35,684 bases of DNA from an uncultured bacterium (GCA_938027655.1 CALJAP010000180.1:1-35684); one strand, 5' to 3'. Positions 15,109-23,762 are shown, numbered from the stretch's first letter. Notes: generated from the sequence alone by a model not told the origin. A program made the numbers and translations.

Positions 15109-16740
15109 CTACTGACGCATCTGACATACCCCGGCGGGGCACTGCTTATCCACGATGTGGGCAACATACTCATCGCGGAAGTACTGGAGTGTGCTCAGCA
15201 CGGGGTTGGGGGCAGTTTGTCCCAGTCCACACAGGCTGGTGTACTTCACCATGTCGCATAGCTCCTCCAGCAGGGCGAGGTCTTCCATCGTCGCCTCGCC
15301 GGAGGTAATCCTGTTCAGGATGTTGTACATCTGCACCGTACCAACGCGGCAGGGTACACACTTGCCGCAAGACTCGGAAACGCAGAAGTCCATGAAGAAC
15401 TTCGCCACGTCCACCATGCAGGAGGTTTCGTCCATGACGATCATGCCTCCCGAGCCCATGATGGAGCCGACTTTCGCCAACGACTCGTAGTCTACGGGCA
15501 TATCGAGGTACTGTTCGGGAATGCATCCACCCGATGGACCGCCGGTTTGCACCGCTTTGAACCGGTGTCCGTCGGGAATACCCCCGCCGATGTCGAAAAT
15601 AATCTCGCGCAGGGTGATCCCCATCGGCACCTCAATCAAGCCAGTATTCTTCACCCGTCCTGCCAGCGCGAAGACCTTCGTTCCCTTGCTCTTCTCCGTG
15701 CCGATACTGGCGAACCAGTCGCCGCCGTTACGGATGATGGGCGCGATGTTGGCGAAGGTCTCCACGTTGTTAATCAGAGTGGGATAACCCCACAAGCCGT
15801 ACTCAGCGGGGTAGGGTGGACGAGGACGTGGCTGCCCGCGCTTGCCCTCGATGGAAGCAATCAGAGCCGTTTCCTCGCCGCACACGAAAGCGCCCGCGCC
15901 GAGGCGGATGTCCACATGGAAGCTGAAGGTGGTTCCGCAGATATTGTTACCCAGCAGACCGAGGCGTTCTGCCTGTCGGATAGCCGTGCGCAGACGCTTT
16001 ACCGCCAGCGGATATTCGGCGCGCACGTACAGGTATCCCTGGCTTGCACCGACGGCATAGGCGGCAATAGCCATGCCTTCCAGCACGCGGTGTGGGTCGC
16101 TCTCCAGCACGCTGCGGTCCATGAAGGCGCCCGGGTCGCCTTCGTCAGCGTTACAGATGACGAATTTGCGAGTGCCGCCCGCCTTGGCGACGGTGCTCCA
16201 CTTCAAGCCCGTGGGATACCCTGCGCCACCGCGCCCACGCAGCCCACTGCGAGTAATCTCGTCGATAACGTCCTGGGGCGACATATCCTCCAGCACACGA
16301 GCCAGCGCGGTATATCCATCGCGTGCGATGTAGTCTTCTATTTTCTCGGGGTCAATGACCCCGCTGTTTTCCAGTACAATCTTGTACTGCTTGGTGAAGA
16401 AGGACATGTCGGAGGGGCAAACCAGTTGCTCTACCGGCTTCTTGCCCAGACTCTCCACGATGGCGGCGGCGTCGGACTCTGTTACGTTCTGATACATCAC
16501 GCCGTCGGGCTCTACAAGCATCAGCGGGCCCATCGTACACAGACCAAGGCAACCGACGCCCTGTACTTCGCACTCGTTTTCCAGCCCGCGCCGAGTGACC
16601 TCATTCTGCAGTGCGTCGCGGACGCGGTCACTACCAGCAGACAAACAACCCGCCGCCACGCATATCTTGATACGATGCCGAGGTGCAGGACGAGCTTCCT
16701 CCTGGGACTCAGCCAGCTTACGCAGTTCCTCTGGTGTCAT
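15109..16740 (-). CDS. hoxF: NAD-linked hydrogenase diaphorase subunit HoxF
   Basis: A 543-residue flavoprotein of the NuoF type that oxidises or reduces NAD(H). The N-terminal thioredoxin-like [2Fe-2S] domain has Cys27, Cys32, Cys64 and Cys68 ([12 protein letters not shown] and [11 protein letters not shown]). The NADH/FMN domain has [31 protein letters not shown] and [14 protein letters not shown]. The C-terminal [4Fe-4S] motif is [16 protein letters not shown]. The start at 16740 (MTPEEL) overlaps the hoxE stop as ATGA, with GGAGG about 11 nt upstream. A GTG 12 bases earlier lies inside that Shine-Dalgarno, so the shorter start is preferred. Confidence 0.95.
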   Translation of the reverse strand: MTPEELRKLAESQEEARPAPRHRIKICVAAGCLSAGSDRVRDALQNEVTRRGLENECEVQGVGCLGLCTMGPLMLVEPDGVMYQNVTESDAAAIVESLGKKPVEQLVCPSDMSFFTKQYKIVLENSGVIDPEKIEDYIARDGYTALARVLEDMSPQDVIDEITRSGLRGRGGAGYPTGLKWSTVAKAGGTRKFVICNADEGDPGAFMDRSVLESDPHRVLEGMAIAAYAVGASQGYLYVRAEYPLAVKRLRTAIRQAERLGLLGNNICGTTFSFHVDIRLGAGAFVCGEETALIASIEGKRGQPRPRPPYPAEYGLWGYPTLINNVETFANIAPIIRNGGDWFASIGTEKSKGTKVFALAGRVKNTGLIEVPMGITLREIIFDIGGGIPDGHRFKAVQTGGPSGGCIPEQYLDMPVDYESLAKVGSIMGSGGMIVMDETSCMVDVAKFFMDFCVSESCGKCVPCRVGTVQMYNILNRITSGEATMEDLALLEELCDMVKYTSLCGLGQTAPNPVLSTLQYFRDEYVAHIVDKQCPAGVCQMRQ

Positions 16741-17231
16741 TGCGCCGTCCACCTCCCAATCCGTTCTAATGCCTCTTCGGGTGTCACTTTTCCTGCCACT
16801 TCACCGTCAAAGACCACTGCAGGCGCCAACCCACACGCACCGATACAACGTGCAGTTAACAGCGACAGTTTGCCATCGGATGTGGTCTCGCCCGGTTGAA
16901 CCTGATACTTCTCGGAAATGGCAGACACCACGTGAGGCGCGCCTTTGATGTAGCAGGCGGTTCCCATGCATACCACGCAGGTATGTTCGCCTTGAGGTTT
17001 CAGGGTGAAAAAGTGGTAAAAGGTGGCCACTCCGTACACCTTACTTAAGGGCACCCGAAGTGCTTTTGCCACATATTGCAACGCCTCTGTCTCCAGATAC
17101 CCGAAGGTCTGCTGAACAGAGTGCAGTGTTTCAATCAGCGCATAGGGGTCGTAGCCATGCCGACGCATGGTGGCTTCCACAATACGCCACCGCTTGTCGT
17201 CCGAAGGCGGAGACGGTTTGGTGAAATGCAT
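16737..17231 (-). CDS. hoxE: NAD-linked hydrogenase subunit HoxE
   Basis: A 164-residue NuoE-like [2Fe-2S] subunit. The helical N-terminal part includes [20 protein letters not shown] and the family motif [12 protein letters not shown]. The thioredoxin-like part has cysteines in [14 protein letters not shown] and [13 protein letters not shown]. It is the first gene of the hox operon, so the full HoxEFUYH complement is present. GGAGGAAGCG precedes the ATG, and a promoter is seen about 250 nt upstream. Confidence 0.94.
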   Translation of the reverse strand: MHFTKPSPPSDDKRWRIVEATMRRHGYDPYALIETLHSVQQTFGYLETEALQYVAKALRVPLSKVYGVATFYHFFTLKPQGEHTCVVCMGTACYIKGAPHVVSAISEKYQVQPGETTSDGKLSLLTARCIGACGLAPAVVFDGEVAGKVTPEEALERIGRWTAQ

Positions 17232-17483
17232 CGTTGACGCTTCCTCCGTCTATCTATTGTTGTGTTGTTCTCAGGGGAGAAGGGGAAAGCTGCAGCGGTG
17301 CTGAACAGCACACACAGGTCTCTACCACCAAAGAAAGGTGTCCTCTCAGGCAGCATTTCGACCACATGTTTCTCCCTTCCACGCCCCTTGCCGAACACAG
17401 CCCCCCTGCCTCCCAAAATCTAAATGAGATTGCACCGAGGTGCTGTGCTCTCACTATTTTGATATACTGCATTTTACATCTTT
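17232..17483 (-). other. Long untranslated leader of the hox operon
   Basis: About 245 nt between the predicted transcription start (near 17477) and hoxE. It contains small hairpins such as GCACCTCGGTGC and GCTGTTCAGC but no riboswitch I can name and no ORF with protein features. No clear FNR-like TTGAT-N4-ATCAA site was found. Confidence 0.35.
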
Positions 17484-17512
17484 AGTATACCACACAAACT
17501 GATGCGCCGCAA
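17484..17512 (-). promoter_or_regulatory. Sigma-70-type promoter of the hox operon
   Basis: On the minus strand: TTGCGG (17507-17512), a 17-bp spacer, and TATACT (17484-17489) preceded by TGG, giving an extended -10. Spacing is optimal. The -35 lies 35 bases past the stop of the upstream gene, so the hox genes need not depend on read-through. Confidence 0.7.
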
Positions 17513-17546
17513 GTTGCGCGCGGGTTTTTCGACCGCTCTGTTGAAT

Positions 17547-18821
17547 TCACTGCAACCACAGGGGTTCTCCTCTTTCTGCTCCCCTTCCCGCAACGCGCGA
17601 ACGCCCTATGAAAGGCAAGAGGGAGAGGTCCCCATCTCCGCCGAGCCGCTCCGGCATCCGCCAGCCACCATCGTCTTGACCGTTTTCGCCCACGCTGTAC
17701 AGCAAGAATCCCTTTTGCGAAGGTTTGTAGACGAACCGTCCGCCTGTGAAGGGGTCGTGGTCCAGGTCAGATACCCCCGCTTCGTTCAACGTGGCGGGAT
17801 AGAAACCGTGCTTCAGCCGATAGGCGCGCACCGCCGCAGCGCAGCCGATCAAGCGAATACGGCTTACCGTGTATCCTGTCGTACGTCCCATTGCAGCAAA
17901 CACCGGCACAAGCAACCTTGCCACAGGGTGACGGGGTTCGTCTATACGAGCTTGCTGGTTAATCGGCTTGGACAGTTCTTTTTCTGCCCGCTGGAAGTAA
18001 TCCACTCCCTCGCGGGCAGCGCGTCTCAGATTCAGCCATTTAGGGTTCCAGCTGATGATAGGTCGCCGCTCCGCGAACACTCGCGCTGCTTCGTATCTGC
18101 CGGCGTAAAGGTCATGAAGGAGGGTCAGGTAAGAGTCGCGCTCGATGGCAACTACCTGCGTGGGCGGAACATGCTGCTTTTCCCACTCTCGCACCACCTT
18201 CACCAGCTGCTCGCACTGCCGGGCAGGCAATAGCTGAAGCACCTCACCCATTCTCCTGTTCACCGTCGCCTGCATAGTGGAGCCGACCAGATAATGCATG
18301 AGGCTCCCCTGGTTCCGGAGCTGCTCCGAGAGCAGCAAAACCGTCCGATAGTCCTCCACCGCCCGCGAGTAATCGCCTTCCTGTGCTGCCATCGCCATAT
18401 CCAGCGATTCGACGTTCGCCCAGCGGCGAAACTCTGCCAGCTCGGGAAAATGCCATGCGGGCGTGTACTCCATAATCACCGCGCACGGTTTGTGCAGGTG
18501 GCGGCGGTACTCTAGGCGCACCGGCTGCATCTGCTGCAGCAAGTAACGTGCTAGTTCAGGGCGTTCGAGGTGTACCCTTTGAGGCAGGGGAAACAGTTCG
18601 CGCTCGGCGAGGGACAGCATCGGGTCGGTTCGGAAGAGTTGAGAGGTGTACATCGCAAGGGAACGATACACGTCATACGGATTATCGGCGGGGTCAGGCG
18701 GACGCTGGGGACGTGGGATGTCAATAGGGGCGGTCCACCACCGCGCCGCCAGCACGATGGCAACAACCGCTATCAGCAAAGCGGTCAAACAGCCGATTTT
18801 GCACCCTCGCGGGGTCCGCAT
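17547..18821 (-). CDS. Membrane-anchored hypothetical protein with pseudopilin-like C-terminus
   Basis: A 424-residue protein. One N-terminal transmembrane helix (about residues 9-28: IGCLTALLIAVVAIVLAARW) leads into a large helical domain (about 40-290). The last 100 residues contain AAAVRAYRLKHGFYPATLNEAG, DPFTGGRFVYK and LLYSVGENGQDDGG, which look like the type II secretion pseudopilin (GspG-like) domain seen in large proteins of Planctomycetota and Armatimonadota. Most of the protein should lie outside the cytoplasmic membrane. Function unknown. The ATG at 18821 has only a weak GGTGAG upstream. Its stop precedes the hox promoter by 35 bases. Confidence 0.75.
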   Translation of the reverse strand: MRTPRGCKIGCLTALLIAVVAIVLAARWWTAPIDIPRPQRPPDPADNPYDVYRSLAMYTSQLFRTDPMLSLAERELFPLPQRVHLERPELARYLLQQMQPVRLEYRRHLHKPCAVIMEYTPAWHFPELAEFRRWANVESLDMAMAAQEGDYSRAVEDYRTVLLLSEQLRNQGSLMHYLVGSTMQATVNRRMGEVLQLLPARQCEQLVKVVREWEKQHVPPTQVVAIERDSYLTLLHDLYAGRYEAARVFAERRPIISWNPKWLNLRRAAREGVDYFQRAEKELSKPINQQARIDEPRHPVARLLVPVFAAMGRTTGYTVSRIRLIGCAAAVRAYRLKHGFYPATLNEAGVSDLDHDPFTGGRFVYKPSQKGFLLYSVGENGQDDGGWRMPERLGGDGDLSLLPFIGRSRVAGRGAERGEPLWLQ

Positions 18822-18915
18822 GGTTTTCTCACCGGGCGGGTCTATGCAAGCGTACGACGAACTCTCTGCCTTCTGTTTTTACATCCGCACTATGGTGTAC
18901 CGAAAGGGTAGCCGA

Positions 18916-19215
18916 TTACTCCAGCGATAAAGCAATATGGAGTCGTTTTTGTACCTTCCTCCAATCACGCACCGAGAGCCTGCCAATAACCCGTGCCTCC
19001 TCTGCTGCTATCCGATGTATGCCCGAAAAGCTGAGGGGGCATGCAAATCTGTCGCTATCCAGTCCTGAAGTATGTAATCCGTAGGTGCTACGGCTGAGGA
19101 GGTGCGTGTTGTTAGCACGCCAACAATGGATGTCAGGGCGATGGGCCGCGGGGCGTTTTTTAATCCCCGTCGCCCCAACGAAATCCACAAGAACAACCTC
19201 ACCTGGTCGTAGCAT
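18916..19215 (-). pseudogene. Decayed MazF/PemK-like toxin gene
   Basis: The frame opens with LRPGEVVLVDFVGATGIKKRPA, the typical MazF/PemK start. It then lacks about eight residues of the usual VVLSSDLYH-type strand. After codons for RPDI the family sequence continues one base out of frame: IVGVLTTRTSSAVAPTDYI, then LQDWIATDLHAPSAFRAYIG. It returns to the first frame for ARVIGRLSVRDWRKVQKRL. So there is one internal deletion and two compensating frameshifts. The reading frame is open throughout, but the middle third is nonsense, so endoribonuclease activity is unlikely. It begins 17 bases inside the antitoxin-like gene, as in intact modules. Confidence 0.7.
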
Positions 19216-19423
19216 CGTCGTCCTCTTGCAGCTGAGAAATGACGTGTCGCCACGAAGAGGTACTGAATTCGTGCAGGTCTTCCTCTGTCCACTCTTCGCT
19301 GTAGTCTACCACGCCATGTTCAGGAATGTCCCTCAAAATCATCGCGCCAAGCTGAAAACGCTCCGCCAGAGGAAGCGCCCGGATAATTTGTTTGTATCTC
19401 TCTTCGGCTGTCTGTAAAGGCAT
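19199..19423 (-). CDS. Antitoxin-like small protein upstream of a decayed MazF-like toxin
   Basis: A 74-residue acidic protein beginning MPLQTAEERYKQIIRALPLAERFQLG. A helical N-terminal half is followed by VVDYSEEWTEEDLHEFS and a very acidic tail (QEDDD). The length, acidity and the 17-base overlap with the toxin-like gene fit an antitoxin of a MazF-type module. I do not recognise a named DNA-binding fold in it. The start at 19423 is set by AGGAGGT nine bases upstream. Because its toxin partner is frameshifted, it may be an orphan antitoxin kept to neutralise related toxins or one on its way out. Confidence 0.6.
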   Translation of the reverse strand: MPLQTAEERYKQIIRALPLAERFQLGAMILRDIPEHGVVDYSEEWTEEDLHEFSTSSWRHVISQLQEDDDATTR

Positions 19424-19516
19424 TGCCGGTGACCTCCTATCCCAACCAGCTACTTCCATGCGCAAACACTGGAAGTCGCACAGTGTTTCCACCCCCACGG
19501 CAGAGAGGGTACTTTA

Positions 19517-20734
19517 TCATTTTAACTCACACGCGACGAACCTTTCCAGAAAGCGATGAGGGTTCTTGCGCTCTGCCCGTGCCAATCCCATCTCGATCAT
19601 TTTACGGTTGACAAACAGGCGGTTACTCAGGTACACATACGCGCAGACCGGCTCGCGCGGTTCGCCCTCCTCTTTAATAATGACTCGCTTGCCCTGCACG
19701 TAACGCCGAAGATACTCGACGGCTTTGTGTCTCTGCTCCGGCGGTACCGCAATTCCTAGCAGACGCACGAGCCTGCCACCCTCTATCTGTAGGGTGTGTT
19801 CGTCCACCACTGCGGTAACCTTCACAGCAGGTTGCTTCCGCTCTTTGTAATCGGCGACAGGGCGTGCGTCCTGCACGCGGGGTGTGTAACCGGCTGGCGG
19901 TTGCACGGGGGGCAATGGCTGCTCGCGGTACACAATACGGACAGATGGTTCGAAGGGAGCCTTTTCACCGCATCGCAGCTTCTCGCGGATGAGCGGTTCG
20001 AACTCGCGCTGAATCTCGTAGCCCACTGCCTGCCGACCGAGCTCTCTCGCTACCTTCAGGGTGGTGCCGCTGCCCAAAAACGGGTCCAGTACCGTCTCGC
20101 CCACGAAGGAAAACATGCGTATCAGTCGCCTCGGCAGCTCCTCAGGGAACATCGCCTCGTGTGCTGTCTGACGCGCCCCGCCGAAGCTCCAGTGCCCGCT
20201 GAAGTACTCCTTCCACTCGTCGCGGCTTAGCGCGGATGCCTGTTTGACCGCTGCAGGCACAGGCGAGACCTTGCCGGGTTTTCTGAAAAGCAGGATGAAC
20301 TCGTAGTCCAGCTCCACAATGCCGTTGGGTGGGTAAGGAAAGGAGCCCATTACCACCGCGCCGCCTGTGGTGTTCATGGTGGTCCTCTTTTGCCAGAGTA
20401 TCGCGCCCATGTAGTCAAAGCCGACCGTTTCGCACTGTGCGATGATTTCGGCGTGCAGGGGAATCACCTTGTAGCGCCCGTATACCACGCTCCGCGCGAA
20501 CTGGTCACCGATGTTGACGCACAGCCTGCGCCCAGGCGCCAACACCCGATAGCACTCGCGCCATACCCGCGAGAGGTCTATCAGGTATTCGTGCAGGCTC
20601 TGTCCGTAGCCGATTTGTCCTGCGCAACCGTAATCTTTAATGTGCCAGTAGGGCGGCGAGGTGAGGGCGAGGTGGATGCTCGCATCGGGCAGCTCCGCCA
20701 TGTTGCGACTATCGGCGAAGTAGACAACACTCAT
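19517..20734 (-). CDS. DNA methyltransferase fused to a degenerate SNase-like domain
   Basis: A 405-residue protein. Residues 1-230 are a beta-class N4-cytosine/N6-adenine DNA methyltransferase: catalytic LTSPPYW (Ser26-Tyr29) comes first, and the SAM-binding DPFLGSGTT comes later. Residues about 300-400 resemble a staphylococcal nuclease (thermonuclease) domain: VKVTAVVDEHTLQIEGGRLVRLLGI, then CAYVYLSNRLFVNRKMIEMGLARA. The usual catalytic positions are changed (GIDTPE reads GIAVPP, and the arginine before AYVYL is absent), so nuclease activity is unlikely and a DNA- or protein-binding role is more plausible. No restriction gene is adjacent. The start overlaps the thyX stop (ATGA), so the two are translationally coupled. 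Confidence 0.85.
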   Translation of the reverse strand: MSVVYFADSRNMAELPDASIHLALTSPPYWHIKDYGCAGQIGYGQSLHEYLIDLSRVWRECYRVLAPGRRLCVNIGDQFARSVVYGRYKVIPLHAEIIAQCETVGFDYMGAILWQKRTTMNTTGGAVVMGSFPYPPNGIVELDYEFILLFRKPGKVSPVPAAVKQASALSRDEWKEYFSGHWSFGGARQTAHEAMFPEELPRRLIRMFSFVGETVLDPFLGSGTTLKVARELGRQAVGYEIQREFEPLIREKLRCGEKAPFEPSVRIVYREQPLPPVQPPAGYTPRVQDARPVADYKERKQPAVKVTAVVDEHTLQIEGGRLVRLLGIAVPPEQRHKAVEYLRRYVQGKRVIIKEEGEPREPVCAYVYLSNRLFVNRKMIEMGLARAERKNPHRFLERFVACELK

Positions 20735-21516
20735 CCCGACTTCTCCACCAGTTCTCCTCTACGCCACTTCTCGTAGACCTCTATCGCCTTCGTCAGAGGC
20801 GGTCTGATTCGGCAGTGCCCGTCCTGATTGTTCAACTCGTTGCAGAAGCCCTCATGCACACAGTGCGGAACCAGCATCCTGCCGAAGAAGGGGCTGACCG
20901 CCATCACCTCTTTGCGCACCTTCTTGAAGAGACGCCGTATCTCCCACTGAGCCAGCGTGCAGAGGCGCAGTCCGCAGATATGAATCAATTCGCGAAGATT
21001 GACCGTCATGACCAGATTGGTGGTCACCGCCTGCGGGAAGAGGAAGCGAGCGTCCTCCGCAGGGATACCTAACTGCACCAGCTTCTGATATGCCTCCGCG
21101 CTCTTCGCCCGCAACTCCTCAAATAGGGCGTGCGCCTCAGGGTTCTGCGCAATGCTCTCAGGCTCCACGAAAAGGTCGTCGGTGTTCTTGAACTGTACGT
21201 AACGCTGCGACTGCTGGTCAAACGCGATGCCGATACGATGCCGAACCAGCTGATGAGAAAGCGTTCGGCTCACACCCGAAATGGAGAAGGCGAACCAGAT
21301 ATGTTCAATCGTGGAATGGTGACCGCTCGCCACTACCTTCGCGATGAGCTCTTCCATCTTCTCGTCGCGCACCTTGCCGTTCTGAATGCGCCCCCAGATC
21401 TCTTCCGGTTTCATCTCGCTGTAACAGGTGCGACAGGCGAGGTAGACTAGCTGGCGGTAGTATTGCTCCGCTATCTCCTTCGTCGGGAACAGAAGCTTCA
21501 CTTGCATTTCAGACAT
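20731..21516 (-). CDS. thyX: Flavin-dependent thymidylate synthase
   Basis: A 261-residue ThyX, which makes dTMP from dUMP using FAD, NAD(P)H and methylene-tetrahydrofolate. The signature region is HQLVRHRIGIAFDQQSQRYVQF; here eight residues separate RHR from the serine, whereas the classic signature has seven. Other family features are ASGHHSTIEHIWFAFSISGVSRT upstream and NLRELIHICGLRLCTLAQWEIR downstream. The start at 21516 has AAGGGGT five bases upstream. It is the first gene of a two-gene unit with the methyltransferase-SNase fusion. No thyA is in the window. Confidence 0.93.
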   Translation of the reverse strand: MSEMQVKLLFPTKEIAEQYYRQLVYLACRTCYSEMKPEEIWGRIQNGKVRDEKMEELIAKVVASGHHSTIEHIWFAFSISGVSRTLSHQLVRHRIGIAFDQQSQRYVQFKNTDDLFVEPESIAQNPEAHALFEELRAKSAEAYQKLVQLGIPAEDARFLFPQAVTTNLVMTVNLRELIHICGLRLCTLAQWEIRRLFKKVRKEVMAVSPFFGRMLVPHCVHEGFCNELNNQDGHCRIRPPLTKAIEVYEKWRRGELVEKSG

Positions 21517-21537
21517 GATAGACCCCTTTGGTGCAAT

Positions 21538-21662
21538 CTATGGTTGAAACCCCTGCTGGCGTAGTTTGTGCCGGACAAATGCTTTCGCCCTCTCTGCTAG
21601 CCCGCTTTTTCGACCTCTTCCGTGATGATTCGCTTGGCGCGCTGCAGGATTTCTTCGTTCAT
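21538..21662 (-). pseudogene. Short frameshifted ORF, about 41 residues
   Basis: An ATG at 21660-21662 with GGGGAG upstream opens MNEEILQRAKRIITEEVEKAG and stops at 21597-21599. Reading one base back, the adjacent frame continues LAERAKAFVRHKLRQQGFQP to a stop at 21538-21540. Both halves are amphipathic, Lys/Arg/Glu-rich and would join into one helical peptide, so a single small gene broken by one indel (or read by a -1 shift at GAAAAAG) is plausible. No family recognised. Confidence 0.3.
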
Positions 21663-21692
21663 GATTCTCCCCCCAGTAGTATACCCCGCCCG

Positions 21693-23111
21693 TTATTCCC
21701 CCTGTACCAACCTGTTCAGTATCGCATCCTGCACCGAGCGGGCAACCGCCGCCGAGCCGTTGTAGTTGTTCATCAGAATAGCAAACACCCACTCCTCGCC
21801 CGCTTGGGTGGTCAGGTAGCCCGACAGCGTGCTGACCCTGCCCAAACTGCCCGTCTTGGCGCGTACTTTGCCCTGTGCAGGGGTATTCACCATACGACCC
21901 CGCAGAGTGCCGTCCACACCTGCTATCGGCAGGGAGTCACGGAACACCTTTGCCTGTGGATGAGACGCCATGTAGCGTAACAGGGTTACCAGATTGCGCG
22001 CCGACACCTGGTTGCGCCGTGACAAGCCGGAGCCGTCTACGATGTTCAACGCGGCGAGGTCTAAACCTGCCTCCTTCAGAAACTCCAGCATCACGCGCTC
22101 GCCTGCCGCCGCGCTTCCCTCGCGATAGACCACTGCTCCCAGCGTGCGCATCAGGCACTCGGCAATCAGGTTATCGCTTGGCTTGTTCAGTAGAGGCAGT
22201 ATCTCGCCCAGTGGAGGTGAGGTATGGGTATGGAGCAAACGCGCTCCTTCCGGCACACGGTCGGGCAGGGAGGTACGGTAGCGTGTGGTAATGCCCCGTT
22301 TTTCCATCGCTTCGCGCAACAGCCACATCGCATAGCGTGGAGGTTCCTCTATCGACAGAGCCTGCCTCGCTGAATCGGGGCGGGCATCCTGCGGTATCTC
22401 TCCGCGCACGATGGCGATATTGCGTGCGTGCTCGCGTGTGATGTAGATTGTCGACGGTGTGCCTGCGGGAGAGGTGGTCGCCTCGTTGCGCACAAGCAGA
22501 TAATCGGTCGGCGGGAACAGGCGGATACGCGGCGTGTCGCCCACCTTCTCCCCCGGCGAGACGAACACGGTCACCGCGTTACGCTCCACACAGATCGCGC
22601 TCAGGCAGGGGGAATAGTAGTAGGGTTCGTCATCCCATGCCCAATCCCAACCGCGTCGGATGCCGTCAAACAGGCTTTCGTCATACAATAGATAGCCTTC
22701 CACCCGACGGATGCCCGCTTTCTCTACTGCCTCCGCCATCGCCTCAATGTCTTTTAGCAGCAGAGTCGGGTCGCCACCACCCTGCAGGATGAGGTCTCCA
22801 TGCAGCACACCCTGTGCGTCTATCTTCCCGTTCATCCACAACCGCGTGGCGAAACGGAAGTCTGCACCCAGCCGATGCAGCGCCGTCGCAGAGGTCAGCA
22901 GCTTCTGGTTGGAGGCGGGGATGAGCATCAGGTCGGCGTTCTGCTCATACAGCGTCCTGCCGTCCTTTAACGAAACCACCAGCACGCCGGTGATGCTGTG
23001 CGCCAGCGCGGGGTTCTGAAGCAGTTTGTCGATATCGGTTTTGAGGTCGGCGAAGACGGGCAGGGTTATCAGCCAGAGCCACAGCAGGCACGTGGTCAAC
23101 CTTTTGGGCAT
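21693..23111 (-). CDS. dacB: D-alanyl-D-alanine carboxypeptidase/endopeptidase, PBP4 type (peptidase S13)
   Basis: A 472-residue exported penicillin-binding protein that trims or cuts peptidoglycan cross-links. A signal peptide is visible at residues 1-21 (PKRLTTCLLWLWLITLPVFA). The active-site SxxK is SNQK (67-70) in MLIPASNQKLLTSATAL. The SxN motif is SDN in LLNKPSDNLIAECL. The KTG triad is in KVRAKTGSLGRVSTLSGY. All three catalytic motifs are intact. The start at 23111 (MPKRL) is preferred because GAGGAG lies ten bases upstream; an ATG nine bases earlier is too close to it. It is followed by the short frameshifted ORF and then thyX in the same direction. Confidence 0.93.
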   Translation of the reverse strand: MPKRLTTCLLWLWLITLPVFADLKTDIDKLLQNPALAHSITGVLVVSLKDGRTLYEQNADLMLIPASNQKLLTSATALHRLGADFRFATRLWMNGKIDAQGVLHGDLILQGGGDPTLLLKDIEAMAEAVEKAGIRRVEGYLLYDESLFDGIRRGWDWAWDDEPYYYSPCLSAICVERNAVTVFVSPGEKVGDTPRIRLFPPTDYLLVRNEATTSPAGTPSTIYITREHARNIAIVRGEIPQDARPDSARQALSIEEPPRYAMWLLREAMEKRGITTRYRTSLPDRVPEGARLLHTHTSPPLGEILPLLNKPSDNLIAECLMRTLGAVVYREGSAAAGERVMLEFLKEAGLDLAALNIVDGSGLSRRNQVSARNLVTLLRYMASHPQAKVFRDSLPIAGVDGTLRGRMVNTPAQGKVRAKTGSLGRVSTLSGYLTTQAGEEWVFAILMNNYNGSAAVARSVQDAILNRLVQGE

Positions 23112-23223
23112 ACGCAACATTCTCCTCTGTCGTTTGCTTGGATGTTCGCGATGGCGGCTTCGCGTCCCTGCAATTCTGGGCGTATCATGTTCCGTGGTGG
23201 GGGGAAGGAAGACGAGCTGCAGA

Positions 23224-23397
23224 CAGTTGCTCACTAAGCACCACATCGCGCGAGGTGAACCGCCCTACCCGTGGGTCGTCACAGCGTGCGCCGACGTGCA
23301 GTAAGCCCGCATCGCCGTCGTCGCGGTGGTCCCAGGCACCGGTGAAGCGATAGGGGTTGCAAGCTTCCCCTGTCTACTCGTACTTGACCACACGCGA
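23224..23397 (-). pseudogene. Remnant of an RHS-repeat-associated core domain
   Basis: Reading the minus strand gives RVVKYE, a stop, then TGEACNPYRFTGAWDHRDDG, DAGLLHVGARCDDPRVG and RFTSRDVVLSEQL. This matches the conserved RHS core region (NPYRFTG...D..TGLLHVGARYYDP..GRF.SRD), with an in-frame TAG and a further stop upstream, and no continuation downstream. It is a fragment of a large RHS/YD-repeat protein gene, most of which has been lost. Confidence 0.75.
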
Positions 23398-23762
23398 TTA
23401 TTTGGATACGGGCAAACCGGTCTCGCGTGTCTGTCGTTCTGGGCGCCAGCGAAGAATCTCGTTCTAACGACATACTGAGATGCTTCGTTATCGCTTGCAT
23501 GACCGAATAGACGAGAACGTTTTTAGTTCAGAATACCCACATCCAAAGATTGACGAGTGGTCACGTATTTAGGGGTTACGCAGTTGACGTAAACCCCGTC
23601 TTATGGGTATCAAATTACTACAACCATGCCACCTTATCAACAACGCAACTCAGCGTGAACCCGCCTAATGCGATGACTTGGACTACATCCACTCCCTTAT
23701 CACCAGTCAACGGGTGTTCACCTGCGCGGGATGCGTGCGCAACAGGTGCTACAGAAGAGACC
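23398..23762. other. Gene-poor stretch after the AddA-like helicase gene
   Basis: About 365 bp with lower GC than its neighbours and no convincing gene. A hairpin-forming inverted repeat is present, GGGGTTACG (23572-23580) with CGTAAACCCC (23588-23597), one base bulged. Together with the RHS remnant beside it, the region looks like a site of past insertion and loss. I found no recognisable transposase. Confidence 0.4.

Noticed and set aside
15547-16899. 450-codon open frame on the plus strand opposite hoxF
   Set aside because: It is the antisense shadow of hoxF/hoxE in GC-rich sequence; its product has no family features, while the opposite strand encodes complete conserved subunits.
17547-17700. 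Possibility that the hypothetical gene and hoxE are one operon
   Set aside because: The hox promoter lies between them with a well-spaced -35/-10 pair, and the upstream gene's stop is 35 bases before it; read-through is possible but not needed.
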